Source: Cryptosporangium arvum DSM 44712
GTDB lineage: Bacteria > Actinomycetota > Actinomycetes > Mycobacteriales > Cryptosporangiaceae
Direction: 5' to 3'
NCBI RefSeq assembly: GCF_000585375.1
Contig: NZ_KK073874.1
Coordinates: forward strand, 8,157,913-8,221,912
DNA: 64,000 bases
Part shown: positions 53,482 through 61,776 of the stretch, one piece after another
Position numbering within the stretch: position 1 is the first letter of the stretch
Layout of the letters: each line of letters begins with the position of its first letter
The notes under the pieces: model-generated
Database searches by the model: none
Told to the model about the DNA's origin: nothing
What the model saw: the letters and a program-made list of their open reading frames with translations, nothing else
Program-made: the position numbers and the translations under genes

Positions 53482-54738
53482 GTGATCTCTCCGTTGATCC
53501 CGAGGAAAGTAGCTGGTCAGGTCGCTGAGGCGCTCGTTGACACCCGGGTCGTGCTGATCAGCGGAGCACGCCAAGCGGGAAAGAGCACCTTGGTTCGCGT
53601 GGTGGCCGGGGACCATGCCGGCGAGAGGCGGGATCTCGACAAGCCTCAGGACCGGGCGGCTGCTCTCACCGACCCAGTCGGATTCGTCGAGACCGAGTCC
53701 CTCCTAGTCATCGACGAGATTCAGCGAGCTCCTGACTTGCTGCTAGCAATCAAGTCAGCCGTCGACGAGGACCCCCGCCCGGGGCGCTACCTGCTGACCG
53801 GGTCGTCCCAACTATTCGGTATGGCCGCCGCGCCGGACGCACTACCCGGCCGAATGGAGACGATCGAACTCTGGCCGTTCAGCCAAGGCGAGATCGACGG
53901 AACCCCGGACCGCTTTATCGACGCCGCGTTCGATCTCGGCGCGGACTTGCGTGTCGAGTCAGAGGCAACTCGCGCCGATTACACCCAACGCATCGTCCGG
54001 GGTGGGCTGCCCGAGGCGGTGAGCCGCAGCGACCCGCGTCGGCGTGCCCGTTTCCACGATGCCTACGTGCAGTCCCTCATCGATCGGGACGTCAGCCAAC
54101 TCGCGGATATCCAGCGCAAAGACGAACTAAGGCGCCTGGTCCGCCTGCTCGCCGCCCGAACCGGCACGATCGTGCACGCCGACGGCAAAATCGGATCCGA
54201 CCTTGGCCTGTCCCGACCGACGATCAGCCGCTATCTGCAGGCCCTGGAGGAGATTTTCCTCGTCAAACGAGTGCCCGGCTGGTCCCGGAACCTGGGAACA
54301 CGCGCGACCGCGTCGTCGAAGCTGGTCTTCGTCGACTCTGGCATCGCCGCGCAGGAACTCTCCGTCGATGCCCGGGCGCTGCTGCGACCCGGCGGCCCCT
54401 TCGGTCCGTTGCTGGAGACCTTCGTGCTCTCCGAACTGGCACGCCAACGCACCTGGTCGGAGACGATGGTCGACCTCTATCACTACCGTGACCATTCGAA
54501 GTTCGAGGTCGATGCCGTCCTCGAGGACCGGCGTGGTCGGGTGGTCGGCGTCGAGGTCAAGGCAGCCTCCACTGTCGGCCCGGACGACTTCCGCGGCCTA
54601 CGCCGGCTCGCGGACCGGCTCGCTGACGATTTCGTGCTCGGCGTTGTTCTCTACACCGGCACAGCAACGCTGCCCTTCGGCGATCGACTCCGGGCGATGC
54701 CGGTCAGCGCGCTGTGGCAAGCCAAGCCCGACGAATAG
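53482..54738 (+). CDS. AAA_14/DUF4143 ATP-binding protein
   Basis: The 418-residue protein starts at GTG. The N-terminal AAA_14 ATPase has Walker A (SGARQAGKST, ~28-37), Walker B (LLVIDEIQRA, ~75-84) and sensor LTGSSQL. A winged-helix-like middle precedes a C-terminal DUF4143 domain of PD-(D/E)XK type with EVDAVL and VEVKAA. This widespread family is often encoded near mobile elements, and its biological role is not settled. It is the main intact gene of the first tRNA-Tyr island. GC content and codon use are somewhat less extreme than in the core genes. Confidence 0.88.
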   Translation: MISPLIPRKVAGQVAEALVDTRVVLISGARQAGKSTLVRVVAGDHAGERRDLDKPQDRAAALTDPVGFVETESLLVIDEIQRAPDLLLAIKSAVDEDPRPGRYLLTGSSQLFGMAAAPDALPGRMETIELWPFSQGEIDGTPDRFIDAAFDLGADLRVESEATRADYTQRIVRGGLPEAVSRSDPRRRARFHDAYVQSLIDRDVSQLADIQRKDELRRLVRLLAARTGTIVHADGKIGSDLGLSRPTISRYLQALEEIFLVKRVPGWSRNLGTRATASSKLVFVDSGIAAQELSVDARALLRPGGPFGPLLETFVLSELARQRTWSETMVDLYHYRDHSKFEVDAVLEDRRGRVVGVEVKAASTVGPDDFRGLRRLADRLADDFVLGVVLYTGTATLPFGDRLRAMPVSALWQAKPDE

Positions 54739-54839
54739 TCTGGCCAAACGACGGACGATCCGCGGACGACCACGTCCAGGCCCTCGCCAAAAATCGGCGG
54801 AGTTGCAGGTCAGCGCCGTGAAGTCAGATGAACGACGGA

Positions 54840-54893
54840 GGACTGTAAATCCGTCGGCTCAGCCTACGAAGGTTCGAATCCTTCACCCGCCAC
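54840..54893 (+). repeat. att-like direct repeat, copy 2 (tRNA-Tyr 3' part)
   Basis: It is identical over 54 bases to the 3' part of tRNA-Tyr. The 5' half of the tRNA is absent, so it is not a functional gene. It marks the junction between the two tandem islands. Confidence 0.92.
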
Positions 54894-54931
54894 ACACAGT
54901 ACGAACGGCCCGCTAGCTGCGGAAACACGGC

Positions 54932-56213
54932 GGATTCCAGGGGTCGTCGCAACACCGGTGATTAGCTGGCTTCGGCCAGGAGCTTAGCGAGACGCTCGGC
55001 TGGGGTTTCCCAGCCGAGCGTCTCGCGTGGACGGCCGTTGAGTTCGACCGCGATGGTGTCGAGGTGGTCGCGGTTGTGGATGGCGAGGTCGGTGCTCTTG
55101 GGAAAGTACTGGCGGAGCAGTCCGTTGGTGTTCTCGTTCGAGCCGCGTTGCCAGGGCGAATGCGGGTCGCAGAAGTAGACCGGCATGTCGGTGGCGAGGC
55201 TGAACTGGTGGTGCAGGTGCATCTCGCTGCCCTGGTCCCAGGTCAGCGACCTGCGTAGATGCGCCGGAAGCGTGCTCATCGTGGCGATCAGACCGTCACC
55301 GACCAAGCCCGGAGTCCGGCCGGTGGGCAGGTGCACGAGCATCACGTAACGGGTGGCGCGTTCGACCACGGTGCCGATCGCGGACTTGTTGTCTTTGCCG
55401 ATGATCAGGTCGCCTTCCCAATGCCCGGGCACCGCCCGGTCCTCGACCTCGGCAGGGCGTTCGCTGATCATCACCATCGGCGTGGCCATCCGCGGAGTGC
55501 GCGCCTGGGCCTGACGGCGGGGCCGGCGCATCGCCCTCCCGGTCCGCAACGCCGCGGCCAGTTCCCGGCGCAGTTCGCCGCGGCCCTGGACGTCAAGGGT
55601 CTGGTAGATCGTCTCGACAGACACGTGCATCTCCGGGCGGTCGGGAAGTCCCGCCGCAACCGTCGCATGATCTGTTCCGGACTCCACCGCAGATCCAGCC
55701 CGGCCTGAATGACCTGCCGTAACGCCAGGATCGTCGTGATCTTGCGCGCCTTCGGCCGCGGCCGGCGTGCCTGTGCGCGGGCGTGAGCGGCGTGCGGCCG
55801 GTACTGACCATTCGTCGGATGCCTGCGGCGGATTTCCCGGCTGACCGTCGAGGGCGCCCGGCTCAGCTCCGCAGCGATCGCGCGGCCGACGCCTTCTCCC
55901 GGAGCCGGTCGGCGATATGAAGACGTTCGTCCTCGGAAAGAAACCGGGACCGGCCAGACGCTGCCGGCACCTCGATCGGCGCCGCGGCCACGTTCCGTCC
56001 GGTCGGGTTACGGCCGTTACGCCAGCGCCGGCCCGTCTTCATGTTGATCCCGACGATCTTGCATGCTTCGCGACTACTCACGCCCTGACACACGAGCGCA
56101 AGGTAAACCTCACGCTCGCGCGTCAGACGACGACCCTGATTGATCGAACGATCCCGGACCTCAAACTCCATCGCACCCCCCAAGCAGGGATGTTGCAACG
56201 ACTCCTAGAACCC
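54932..56213 (-). mobile_element. IS30-family insertion sequence (defective)
   Basis: Imperfect ~25-base terminal inverted repeats (GGATTCCAGGGGTCGTCGC at the left; reading inward from the right, GGGTTCTAGGAGTCGTTGC) bound 1282 bases with one transposase pseudogene. No clear target duplication is seen. The element sits in the loop of an 18-bp inverted repeat (54903-54920 and 56216-56233), which is otherwise the terminator-like hairpin after tRNA copy 2. Confidence 0.82.
54962..56171 (-). pseudogene. IS30-family transposase with two frameshifts
   Basis: The N-terminal piece starts at ATG 56171 (MEFEVRDRSINQGRRLTREREV) with its helix-turn-helix, and runs to a frameshift near 55890. The middle piece (SREIRRRHPTNGQYRPH... 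region) is in another frame. A second shift near 55645 returns to the C-terminal catalytic half with intact DDE features: GHWEGDLIIGKDNKSAIG, LTWDQGSEM and DPHSPWQRGSNENTNGLLR. The reading-frame breaks make it inactive unless frameshifting occurs twice. Confidence 0.85.
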
Positions 56214-56567
56214 AAGCAGCTAGCGGGCCGTTCGATTTCCGCTCGCTTGTGATAGCGGGCGGCAGGGTATCCGTCGCTAGCCGTCAGCAGCCGTCACTGG
56301 TTCCGGACGAATACCGGATGACGCACCAGCCGTCCGTGGGCCCCGCGTGTGGGCGTGTGTGGCCCCGACACGCCCGACGCTCGGCTCGAATAGCGCTCAC
56401 CAGGAACCGAGCTGGCCACCCGGCCAGCGGCGCGAGCCACGGCCCCCGCCCGAGTCGCCTGCACGGTCCCTGTGCGGAGAACAGGACCACCCTGGCCACG
56501 CGCCGGCAGCATTCCTGAGCTGGGTAGGTTTCGGGTGAGACTGATGGTCGGCGGAGGAGCGCGGACG
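56214..56567. other. Remnant of tRNA flank and non-coding island DNA
   Basis: The first 20 bases are the right arm of the split hairpin. The next ~80 bases resemble the sequence that follows the hairpin after the other two tRNA copies (TTCCGCTCGCTTG; TCACTGGTTCCGGACG). No frame here has recognisable coding content; the ORFs on both strands are Arg/Pro-rich shadows. Confidence 0.6.
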
Positions 56568-56735
56568 TTGAGTGAAGCCCGGATCGACCTCCGAGGCGGT
56601 CCCGCGAGCTACACCAACCTCACCGTCTACCGCGACAACAACCACCAGCTCCCAGCCACCGTCGAAAGGGACTGCCCAGGCTCTAGTTGACTCCTTGCCC
56701 TGTGAGGCCTTGGCCTCGCTGGAAGGATCAGCGTC

Positions 56736-57044
56736 ATGCCCAAGCCGTTCCCGAAAGAGTTCCGGGCTGATGTCATCGCGGTCGCCCGTCAGGGCGACCG
56801 CACGATCGCCGAAGTCGCACACAGCTTCGGCATCTCCGAGTCCTGCCTCAACCGCTGGCTGAAGATCGCCAACCGCGAAGATGGCTCGGCCGGAACCTCC
56901 TCGTCGTCGGCGAAGCCGGCCACCGACACGGATCTCGAGGCCGAGAACCGCGAGCTGCGCAAGCGGACTAAACAACTCGAGCAGGAGAACGAGATCCTGC
57001 GCCGGGCGACGGCCTACTTCGCCCGGGACGTGCTCCCAAAATGA
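56736..57044 (+). CDS. IS3-family transposase OrfA
   Basis: The 102-residue protein has a helix-turn-helix (FRADVIAVARQGDRTIAEVAHSFGISESCLNRWLK) and a C-terminal leucine-zipper-like coiled coil (ENRELRKRTKQLEQENEILRRATAYFA). It ends in CCCAAAATGATG, where its TGA overlaps the orfB start by four bases, a plausible site for coupling or frameshifting to OrfAB. Confidence 0.93.
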   Translation: MPKPFPKEFRADVIAVARQGDRTIAEVAHSFGISESCLNRWLKIANREDGSAGTSSSSAKPATDTDLEAENRELRKRTKQLEQENEILRRATAYFARDVLPK

Positions 57045-57904
57045 TGTTTCCGCTAGTCCTCGACCTTGCCGCTGATGGTGTTCCGGTTGCGGTGACCTGC
57101 CGGACGCTGGGTTTCTCCAAACAGGCCTTCTATCAGTGGAAACGTCAGCCGGTCACCGACCGGGACTGGGCTGATGCGCACCTGATCAACGCCGCAGTCG
57201 ATATCCACCACGATGATCCGGAATTTGGATACCGGTTCATCGCCGCCGAACTCGCCGGCCAAGGCGTGACCGCGAGCCGCAACCGAGTCAACCGGCTCTG
57301 CACCCAGCAACGCCTCTGGTCGGTGCATGCCCGCAAACGCGGCCGCAGCCGACGGCCCGGACCGCCGGTCCATGACGATCTGGTCCGACGCGAATTCACC
57401 GCGGCCGAACCGAATCAGCTCTGGCTGACCGACATCACCGAGCATCCGACCGCCGAGGGCAAGCTCTATCTCTGCGCGGTCAAGGACGCCTGCTCGCGGC
57501 GGATCGTGGGCTACTCCATCGACGCCCGCATGACCTCTGACCTAGCGGTCAACGCGTTGCGCAACGCCCTGGACCTGCGCGGCCGGGCCGAGGTGATCGT
57601 CCACTCGGACCGCAGCAGCCAGTTTCGGTCCCACGCCTACCTTCACGTCCTGCGCGCCGCTGGGCTGCGCGGGTCGATGGGCCGGGTCGGGACCTGCGCC
57701 GATAACGCCGCGATGGAATCGTTCTTCGCGCTACTACAGAAGAACGTCCTCAACCGGCGCCGCTGGCCCACCCGTCAAGAACTCCGGTTGGCGATCGTGA
57801 CCTGGATCGAAAAGACCTACCACCGCCGCCGGCGCCAGAACGCTCTCGGGCGACTGAGCCCGATCGAATACGAGACACTCCACCAGACCGCTCACGCGGT
57901 CTGA
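57041..57904 (+). CDS. IS3-family transposase OrfB (DDE catalytic subunit)
   Basis: The 287-residue protein has the integrase core with all three acids: Asp in LWLTDITEH, Asp in IVHSDRSSQFRS and Glu in NAAMESFFALLQKNV, followed by the usual TYHRRRRQNALGRLSPIEYE ending. The frame is undamaged, so the element may still be active. Confidence 0.94.
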   Translation: MMFPLVLDLAADGVPVAVTCRTLGFSKQAFYQWKRQPVTDRDWADAHLINAAVDIHHDDPEFGYRFIAAELAGQGVTASRNRVNRLCTQQRLWSVHARKRGRSRRPGPPVHDDLVRREFTAAEPNQLWLTDITEHPTAEGKLYLCAVKDACSRRIVGYSIDARMTSDLAVNALRNALDLRGRAEVIVHSDRSSQFRSHAYLHVLRAAGLRGSMGRVGTCADNAAMESFFALLQKNVLNRRRWPTRQELRLAIVTWIEKTYHRRRRQNALGRLSPIEYETLHQTAHAV

Positions 57905-58368
57905 CTCCACCTACCGAGCCGAGTCAACCGAAGTCTGGGCAGTCCCAAATGCTCGTCGCCGACGGCGTCCTGGACTACAAACTCACCAGCGCCGTCACCA
58001 CCCCGGACGGCTACCCGATCTACCGCTGTCCCACGAACTGGCGACTTGCGGTACGGCCGACGCAACCGATTCCGCCCGGACACGATCCGGTGGAGACGCC
58101 GGCAGCGCCGGCAGGCGAGGTCGCCCCCTTGGACGCGCTGCTCGCCGCGCTCGACCAAAAGGACATTCACGGCCGTCACTGAACAGCGAGACGCGGGCAG
58201 CCAGCCACCCGAGCGGGTCACCAGGAAACGCGCGAGCACCTCGCATGGCGACATCACCCTCGCGACAAACCGCGGGCCATCTCATCGACACAACCAACAC
58301 GGGCGAGAACGCACTACTTTGCCGATGAAAGTGCGTTCGCCTGCGTGCGCCACTCGCCGACGGATGAC

Positions 58369-58404
58369 CACGGATTACTCGTGTCCTGACGCGAGTAATC
58401 CGTG
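58369..58404. repeat. Perfect 13-bp inverted repeat
   Basis: CACGGATTACTCG and its complement are separated by ten bases. The repeat lies between the split ORF and a small membrane protein frame. No T tract follows, so a terminator, an operator or a mobile-element scar are all possible. Confidence 0.6.
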
Positions 58405-58430
58405 ATCGATCTTGATATTCGGGTGCCGCC

Positions 58431-58703
58431 GTGCGATCCGACAGCTCTTCTGCCGCGATCCGTCACCCAGGAGCTGGGGGTTGTGGCGACCATGAGTCGG
58501 GTACCGACGGCGGCATAACTGGAACGGTAGTGGCATGCTCGGTCGGTGCGCTGGTGTTGATCTTCCATCGTCAGCTGGCAGGAATCTTCGAGCGGCGACA
58601 CCGGACGACCGGGCCGCTGCGTCACTACCCCCGAGTGTTCTTCCTCTTCTTCGGCCTGATGTTCATCGCGATGGGCGTCTACTCCCTCATCCGCACTCAG
58701 TGA
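58431..58703 (+). CDS. Small membrane protein, uncertain start
   Basis: The C-terminal 60 residues form two hydrophobic helices (VVACSVGALVLIFHRQLAG and VFFLFFGLMFIAMGVYSLI) joined by a basic loop, typical of a real small membrane protein. The first ~30 residues are irregular and may not be translated; a GTG near 58528 is an alternative start. No ribosome site decides between them. No family recognised. It may be the remaining end of a longer gene. Confidence 0.5.
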   Translation: MRSDSSSAAIRHPGAGGCGDHESGTDGGITGTVVACSVGALVLIFHRQLAGIFERRHRTTGPLRHYPRVFFLFFGLMFIAMGVYSLIRTQ

Positions 58704-58918
58704 ACCGACCGATCGGCCCGCCTCGAACACTGTCACTCGGCCGTCGTCCTGGAAGCCACACCTCTTACGCACTCGGGCATGGAGGGTCATCATTCCCGCC
58801 CGGCTGGCCACGCCCTGTCATGCCGCAGGGTACGCAGAGCACAGGCTGAGCGTTCACCGGCACGACCGGTCGGCTCGCCAGGAGTCAGCCGACGAGGCGC
58901 CCTCGAGATGGTGCTGCA

Positions 58919-59338
58919 CTAGGTGACGGCCAAGTCGCCCATCCCCAGAACGAGCCGGATCGGCAACTCTTTATCGTCTTGGCCTAGGCCGACGCATACC
59001 TCGCGCCCTTCCCGATGCCACGACTGCACGTTGGTAACAAAGCCTGCGAGATCATTCGTCAGTGTGCGGCGCTCGTCGTCCCACCGGATGTGCAGCTCCG
59101 CCCGCTGCGGCACGCCCCAGTGCTCGGTCAGTGCGTCGACCAGCCGCACGCGCTCGGCGTCCAGGCGCGCCCATGCGGCGCTGGCGGCGGCGCCATCATC
59201 GTCCTCGTAAAAGTCGCCACTCACCTCGATGTCGACGATTTGGTATCCAAGCTCCGGAAGGGGTGTCGAAATCAGTTGCTGTGTTAGCGCGACAGCCGCG
59301 GCCAGGTCCACGCCGAAGAGGTTAGCGGTGGGACGCAT
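58919..59338 (-). CDS. Hypothetical protein, 139 residues
   Basis: ATG 59338 begins MRPTANLFGVDLAAAVALTQQL. The protein is acidic, soluble and non-repetitive (EVSGDFYEDDDGAAASAAWARLDAERVRLVDALTEHWGV...). ELHIRWDDERRTLTNDLAGFVTNVQ suggests a compact alpha/beta fold. No motif recognised. The size, acidity and place in an island would suit an immunity protein, but nothing shows this directly. Confidence 0.55.
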   Translation of the reverse strand: MRPTANLFGVDLAAAVALTQQLISTPLPELGYQIVDIEVSGDFYEDDDGAAASAAWARLDAERVRLVDALTEHWGVPQRAELHIRWDDERRTLTNDLAGFVTNVQSWHREGREVCVGLGQDDKELPIRLVLGMGDLAVT

Positions 59339-59419
59339 CTTTACGCGCCGCGAGGTCGCCGGCATGCCGACGTCCTCTCATGCCGCGCCGGGTGTGGCGT
59401 CCCGTCTCTCGGAGAGACC

Positions 59420-59797
59420 TCATAGATCTTCCCACTCGTGAGGCTCTTGGTAGACGTGCCACCCGTGAAAGAACCACGCGGCGAGCTCTTGCAGGCGAGT
59501 CGTGCACGCCTCGTAGTAGCTGGCCGGTTCCGGACGCGGGAAGTCGACATGCGCCGTGTGTACCGGCACCCAGGTCGACACGTAGTAGAACCCCTCGGCG
59601 AGCCATCGATCCAGGTGTCCCCGATCGGCGTAGACGGCGCACACGGCGCGCATCGCTCGTTCCATATCGCCGAACCCGGCGCGGTCCCACTCTCGATCCG
59701 CGTAGAGCTTCAACATGAACGAGCCCGGCGCTGACTCGAACTCGCGACGGAGAATGCCTAACGCACTACTCACCACCCGAGCCTGCCAGACCGCCAA
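59420..59797 (-). CDS. Hypothetical protein, 125 residues
   Basis: The frame starts at TTG 59797 (or ATG 59716) and is rich in aromatic residues (LKLYADREWDRAGF, GFYYVSTWVPVHTAHVDF, WFFHGWHVYQEPHEWEDL). There is no membrane helix. The frame is open about 100 bases upstream without a start codon, so the N-terminus may be missing. It shares strand and neighbourhood with the 58919-59338 gene, and the two may form a pair. Function unknown. Confidence 0.55.
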   Translation of the reverse strand: MAVWQARVVSSALGILRREFESAPGSFMLKLYADREWDRAGFGDMERAMRAVCAVYADRGHLDRWLAEGFYYVSTWVPVHTAHVDFPRPEPASYYEACTTRLQELAAWFFHGWHVYQEPHEWEDL

Positions 59798-60056
59798 TTC
59801 ATCCGCGAGTGGCTGGAACCGGCCATCCGCTCCTGCCGCCGAGCGCTGAGTTCGGTACGGAAGTTGAACGCTGACGCCGAATGGTCGGTGGTGGGCTCAC
59901 TCGCCGGTCAGACCACCGGACAGTTCGACAGCCACGATCGTCAGGGCCGCAGCGCATCTGGAAGCCGACTCACCCACACCGTTCGTGTAACGCGGCCGCA
60001 GAGCGTCGCCGATCGATATGCTCGCGTTGGGGCGCTGGCAGAAGGGCAATCAGGTA

Positions 60057-61022
60057 GTGACGGCGACGGCGGAGGAGTTCGATCGCAGCATCGATCGGTA
60101 CCGGCCGGAACTACTGGCTCACTGTTACCGGATGCTCGGCTCGGTCCACGACGCGCAGGATCTCGTGCAGGAAACGTACCTGAGAGCATGGCGCGCGAGG
60201 GACCGCTACGACGCGAGCCGCAGCTCTCTGCGGACCTGGCTGTATCGCATCGCGACCAACGCATGCCTCACCGCGCTCGAGAGCCGCAGTCGCCGTCCGC
60301 TCCCCTCCGGCCTGGTCGCGGAGAGCGATCCACGCGGACCGTTGGTTCCTGGCGGGGAAGTCACCTGGCTGCAACCGCTACCCGATTTCCTGCTGAGCAC
60401 AGGCGGGCGAGGCACTGCAAGTATCGACCGCGCCAGCCTCCGGCTCGCCTTCGTCGCCGCCGTGCAGCACCTATCCGCGCGGCAGCGCGCGGTGTTGATC
60501 CTGCGTGAGGTGCTCGACTTCTCCGCCGTCGAAACGGCAGACATCTTGAGAGTCACGACCGCCTCGGTCACCAGTTCGCTGCAACGGGCCAGGGCCCGGC
60601 TCAAGGACGTGGGGATTCTGGAGGAGCAGGTCACCGAACCGTCCGACGCCGAGCAGCGCGCCTGGGTGGACAGATACATGAAGGCCTTTGAGAACGCTGA
60701 CGTCGAAGGTCTCAAGCAACTGCTCACCGACGACGTGCTCATGGAGATGCCCCCGATGGTCAACTGGTTCATCGGACGCGAGAACTACGGCGTGTTCATG
60801 GACTGGGTCTTCGCCAAGAACGGCAACCAGTGGCGCTTCCTGCCGGTCGGCGCCAACTCGCAGCCGGCATTCGCCGCTTACAACCGCGGCCCCAACGGGA
60901 CGTTCGAACTGAACACACTGCAGGTCTTCACGGTCACGAAGGGCGGAATCTCCCGCAACTCGGTCTTCCGGGACGCTGAGGTTTTTGCCTCCTTCGAGCT
61001 TCCCGCCACGCTCGAAGCCTGA
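60057..61022 (+). CDS. ECF sigma factor, SigG/SigX5-like with C-terminal NTF2-like domain
   Basis: GTG 60057 gives 321 residues; ATG 60018 is an alternative. Sigma2 (YRPELLAHCYRMLGSVHDAQDLVQETYLRAW...SLRTWLYRIATNACLTAL), sigma4 (LSARQRAVLILREVLDFSAVETADILRVTTASVTSSL) and a SnoaL-like tail (WVDRYMKAFENADVEGLKQLLTDDV...) match the product of 46189-47157. It lies inside the second tRNA-Tyr island, so it is probably acquired. It is followed 100 bases later by a separate NTF2-like protein. Confidence 0.92.
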   Translation: MTATAEEFDRSIDRYRPELLAHCYRMLGSVHDAQDLVQETYLRAWRARDRYDASRSSLRTWLYRIATNACLTALESRSRRPLPSGLVAESDPRGPLVPGGEVTWLQPLPDFLLSTGGRGTASIDRASLRLAFVAAVQHLSARQRAVLILREVLDFSAVETADILRVTTASVTSSLQRARARLKDVGILEEQVTEPSDAEQRAWVDRYMKAFENADVEGLKQLLTDDVLMEMPPMVNWFIGRENYGVFMDWVFAKNGNQWRFLPVGANSQPAFAAYNRGPNGTFELNTLQVFTVTKGGISRNSVFRDAEVFASFELPATLEA

Positions 61023-61122
61023 CGGGCCGTCGCTCCGGGCGCGATGAGTTTCGGCCCTGCCGCCGGTATGTAGTGACGAGTTCGCCGGAACACCTGGCGA
61101 ACCGGTCACAAGAGGAGAACCG

Positions 61123-61536
61123 GTGTCCGACAGCCGCGCGGAAGACGAGGCCGCCGTCCAGGCCGTATTGGTCGACTCCTACAAGGCATGGGAGGCCGGC
61201 GACGCCGAAGGCATGGTCGCCAACTACACCGCGGATGCGACCGCCATCATGACCGGCTCGCTCCGCGACAGCCGTGATGCGATCCGCGAGAACATGGCCC
61301 TGGCCTTCGAGGGGCCACTCAAGGGCAGCTCGACCTACAACAAACAGCTCAGCCTCCGCTTCGTCGGAGAAGACGCCGCAATCGTCGTCACCGAATCCGG
61401 CATTCTGTTCGACGGCCAGACGGAGGTTCCCGACGCAGGGAAGGTCAACGCAACCTGGGTGCTCGAGAAGCGGGAGGGTCAATGGCTGATCGCCGCGTAT
61501 CACAACAGCCCTATGTTGACGCCTGTCCAGCAATAG
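61123..61536 (+). CDS. SnoaL/NTF2-like protein (SgcJ/EcaC family)
   Basis: GTG 61123 has GAGGAG six bases upstream. The 137 residues form one NTF2-like alpha+beta barrel (VLVDSYKAWEAGDAEGMVANYTADATAIM at the start, WVLEKREGQWLIAAYHNSP at the end). The family includes small-molecule isomerases and oxidoreductase helpers. Its place after a sigma factor that itself carries an NTF2-like domain is notable. It is the last gene before the distal tRNA repeat. Confidence 0.88.
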   Translation: MSDSRAEDEAAVQAVLVDSYKAWEAGDAEGMVANYTADATAIMTGSLRDSRDAIRENMALAFEGPLKGSSTYNKQLSLRFVGEDAAIVVTESGILFDGQTEVPDAGKVNATWVLEKREGQWLIAAYHNSPMLTPVQQ

Positions 61537-61675
61537 CTTCTAAGCGCGACTGAGCAGTAGCCGGGCAGGCGCGACAACCGGGGTGGACGAGCAGCGGACG
61601 CCACTGCCTCGCAACGCACGGACTTTCTCGTGAATCCGCAGGTCCAGACAGCTGCGGTTGGAGCGACGCCGGCGC

Positions 61676-61734
61676 ACTGTAAATCCGTCGGCTCAGCCTA
61701 CGAAGGTTCGAATCCTTCACCCGCCACGCCTGGG
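61676..61734 (+). repeat. att-like direct repeat, copy 3 (tRNA-Tyr 3' part)
   Basis: These 59 bases match the intact tRNA-Tyr and its downstream GCCTGGG exactly. The 5' half of the tRNA is absent. The sequence beyond it remains clearly similar to that after the intact tRNA for about 150-180 bases. Confidence 0.92.
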
Positions 61735-61736
61735 GA

Positions 61737-61776
61737 AACGCCCGCTACCAGCGGAGACGCTGGTAGCGGGCCGTTT
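61737..61776 (+). terminator. Terminator-like hairpin after tRNA copy 3
   Basis: A near-perfect stem of at least 13 pairs (CCCGCTACCAGCG and complement) with a GAGA loop is followed by TTT. It has the same position and loop size as the hairpin after the intact tRNA, with paired base changes. Confidence 0.78.

Larger units (their letters stand above)
56668..57946 (+). mobile_element. IS3-family insertion sequence, complete
   Basis: Terminal inverted repeats of 26 bases with five mismatches begin GGGACTGCCCAG at each end. The element is 1279 bp and is flanked by AAA (56665-56667 and 57947-57949), a likely 3-bp target duplication. It carries orfA and orfB in the usual overlapping arrangement. 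Confidence 0.93.
56568..58182 (+). pseudogene. Small unknown ORF split by the IS3 insertion
   Basis: TTG 56568 has GGAGGAG eight bases upstream. The 5' part reads MSEARIDLRGGPASYTNLTVYRDNNHQLPATVE up to 56667. Removing the IS3 element and one AAA copy joins it in frame to MLVADGVLDYKLTSAVTTPDG...IHGRH at 57947-58182. The restored product is ~110 residues with no domain I can name. The exact in-frame fit across the target duplication is good evidence that this was a gene. Confidence 0.65.

Noticed and set aside
58314-58811. 165-codon minus-strand frame near the small membrane protein
   Set aside because: It is antisense to the better supported two-helix membrane frame and includes the inverted repeat; no ribosome site or motif.
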